This document shows, piece by piece, positions 5,999 through 6,730 of a stretch of DNA of 6,730 bases (its first letter is position 1; each line of letters opens with the position of its first letter). The stretch lies in contig PWPN01000224.1 in the NCBI GenBank assembly GCA_003557125.1, forward strand, positions 1-6,730, read 5' to 3'. This DNA is from Phycisphaerae bacterium. Its GTDB lineage: Bacteria > Planctomycetota > Phycisphaerae > UBA1845 > PWPN01. The position numbers were made by a program, and so were the translations under genes. The notes under the pieces were generated by a model. That model was given only the letters and a program-made list of their open reading frames with translations. It did no database searches and was not told where the DNA came from.

Positions 5999-6730
5999 TG
6001 CGAGCCAACCTTCGCTTGATGTTGCCCTGGACCACCACGTGATCGATGGTGGCCGCGAAAACGTTCATGAACAGGATGGCCAACATGATCCCGTCGGGAA
6101 AAGCGGGATTGACGACCCGGATGAGAATCGCCAGGACGCCGATCAGAATGCCGTATACCCACTTGCCCCGTTCCGTATAGGCCGAGGTCACCGGATCGGT
6201 GGCCATGAATACGGTCCCGAATGCCCATCCCCCGATCACGATGTGCCAGTGGAAGGGGACATCGAAAAAGGGATTCGTCACATAGCCGGCCAATGCGTTG
6301 AGCAGCAGGGACGTGCCCAGGCTCCCCACGACGACGCCGGTGATCACCCGCCAGCTGGCCACCTGCGTCACCAGCAGGATCGCCGCCCCGATCAGGCAGG
6401 CCAGCGCCGAGGTCTCACCCATCGAGCCGGGAATGAACCCGACGAAAGCCTCCCACCAGCTCCATGCACTTTGATGGAGACCTTCCATCCCGGACGCGGC
6501 CTCGACGAGCATCGTCGGCCCGCTGTGACCGTCGACCGCGACCCAGACCAGGTCGCCGGACACCGTCGCGGGATAACCGAAAAACAGCATCGCCCGGGCA
6601 GCCAGCGCGACGTTCAGGAAGTTCATCCCCGTGCCGCCGAAGACCTCCTTGGCGATCACGACGCCGAAGACGATGGCCACCGCAACCTGCCAGAGAGGGA
6701 TCGTAGGCGGCACGATGCACGGAAGCAGCA
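5985..6730 (-). CDS. nqrB: Na+-translocating NADH:quinone reductase subunit B, N-terminus beyond the window edge
   Basis: NqrB is the largest membrane subunit, carrying covalent FMN and riboflavin and taking part in quinone reduction and Na+ translocation. The visible 247 residues are the C-terminal part of a protein of about 410 residues. The frame stays open to position 6730 ([15 protein letters not shown]), so the GTG at 6711-6713 is internal and not the start. Family blocks include [77 protein letters not shown] and the terminal NIKRRLAR. Two family positions differ: the FMN-attachment motif reads DGHSGPT instead of DGxSGAT, and the NPAL motif reads NVAL. The Thr that should carry FMN is retained. 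The stop is TAG at 5985-5987, inside the nqrC start region. nqrA is expected just outside the window. Confidence 0.96.
   Translation of the reverse strand, partial: LLPCIVPPTIPLWQVAVAIVFGVVIAKEVFGGTGMNFLNVALAARAMLFFGYPATVSGDLVWVAVDGHSGPTMLVEAASGMEGLHQSAWSWWEAFVGFIPGSMGETSALACLIGAAILLVTQVASWRVITGVVVGSLGTSLLLNALAGYVTNPFFDVPFHWHIVIGGWAFGTVFMATDPVTSAYTERGKWVYGILIGVLAILIRVVNPAFPDGIMLAILFMNVFAATIDHVVVQGNIKRRLARNAAV

Overview
The window is GC-rich and carries mostly energy-metabolism genes. It most likely comes from a Gram-negative member of the PVC group, plausibly a planctomycete. This is an inference from two points: a Na+-translocating NADH:quinone reductase (Na+-NQR) sits beside a futalosine-pathway menaquinone gene, a pairing known from Planctomycetota and Chlamydiae, and the 600-base intergenic region is rich in GC hairpins. 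No rRNA, tRNA or marker protein is present to fix the taxonomy.

Layout. (1) Positions 1-540 (+) hold the C-terminal two thirds of MqnD, cut by the left edge. (2) Positions 613-1983 (-) hold a sigma-54-dependent NtrC-type regulator, convergent with mqnD. Its output domains are intact, but its receiver has lost several conserved residues. (3) Positions 1984-2582 have no convincing gene. They contain an extended -10 promoter for the regulator, a possible 47-codon leader ORF that overlaps the regulator start by ATGA, and a cluster of GC-rich inverted and direct repeats. (4) Positions 2583-6730 (-) hold the 3' part of an nqrABCDEF operon in the canonical order: nqrB (cut by the right edge), nqrC, nqrD, nqrE, nqrF.

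How the genes work together. Na+-NQR oxidises NADH at NqrF (FAD and 2Fe-2S), passes electrons through the NqrD/NqrE iron centre and the covalent FMNs of NqrC and NqrB, reduces quinone and pumps Na+ out of the cell. MqnD makes a menaquinone precursor, so this locus may couple quinone supply to a quinone-using respiratory pump. The cofactor ligands of NqrC, NqrD, NqrE and NqrF are all present, at or within a few residues of the positions I recall for the Vibrio cholerae enzyme.

I do not see a wholly new system. The points most worth checking are the altered FMN-attachment motif of NqrB (SGPT instead of SGAT), the degenerate receiver of the regulator, the 18-bp tandem duplication that carries the nqrC stop and the nqrD ribosome binding site, and the repeat-rich intergenic stretch.
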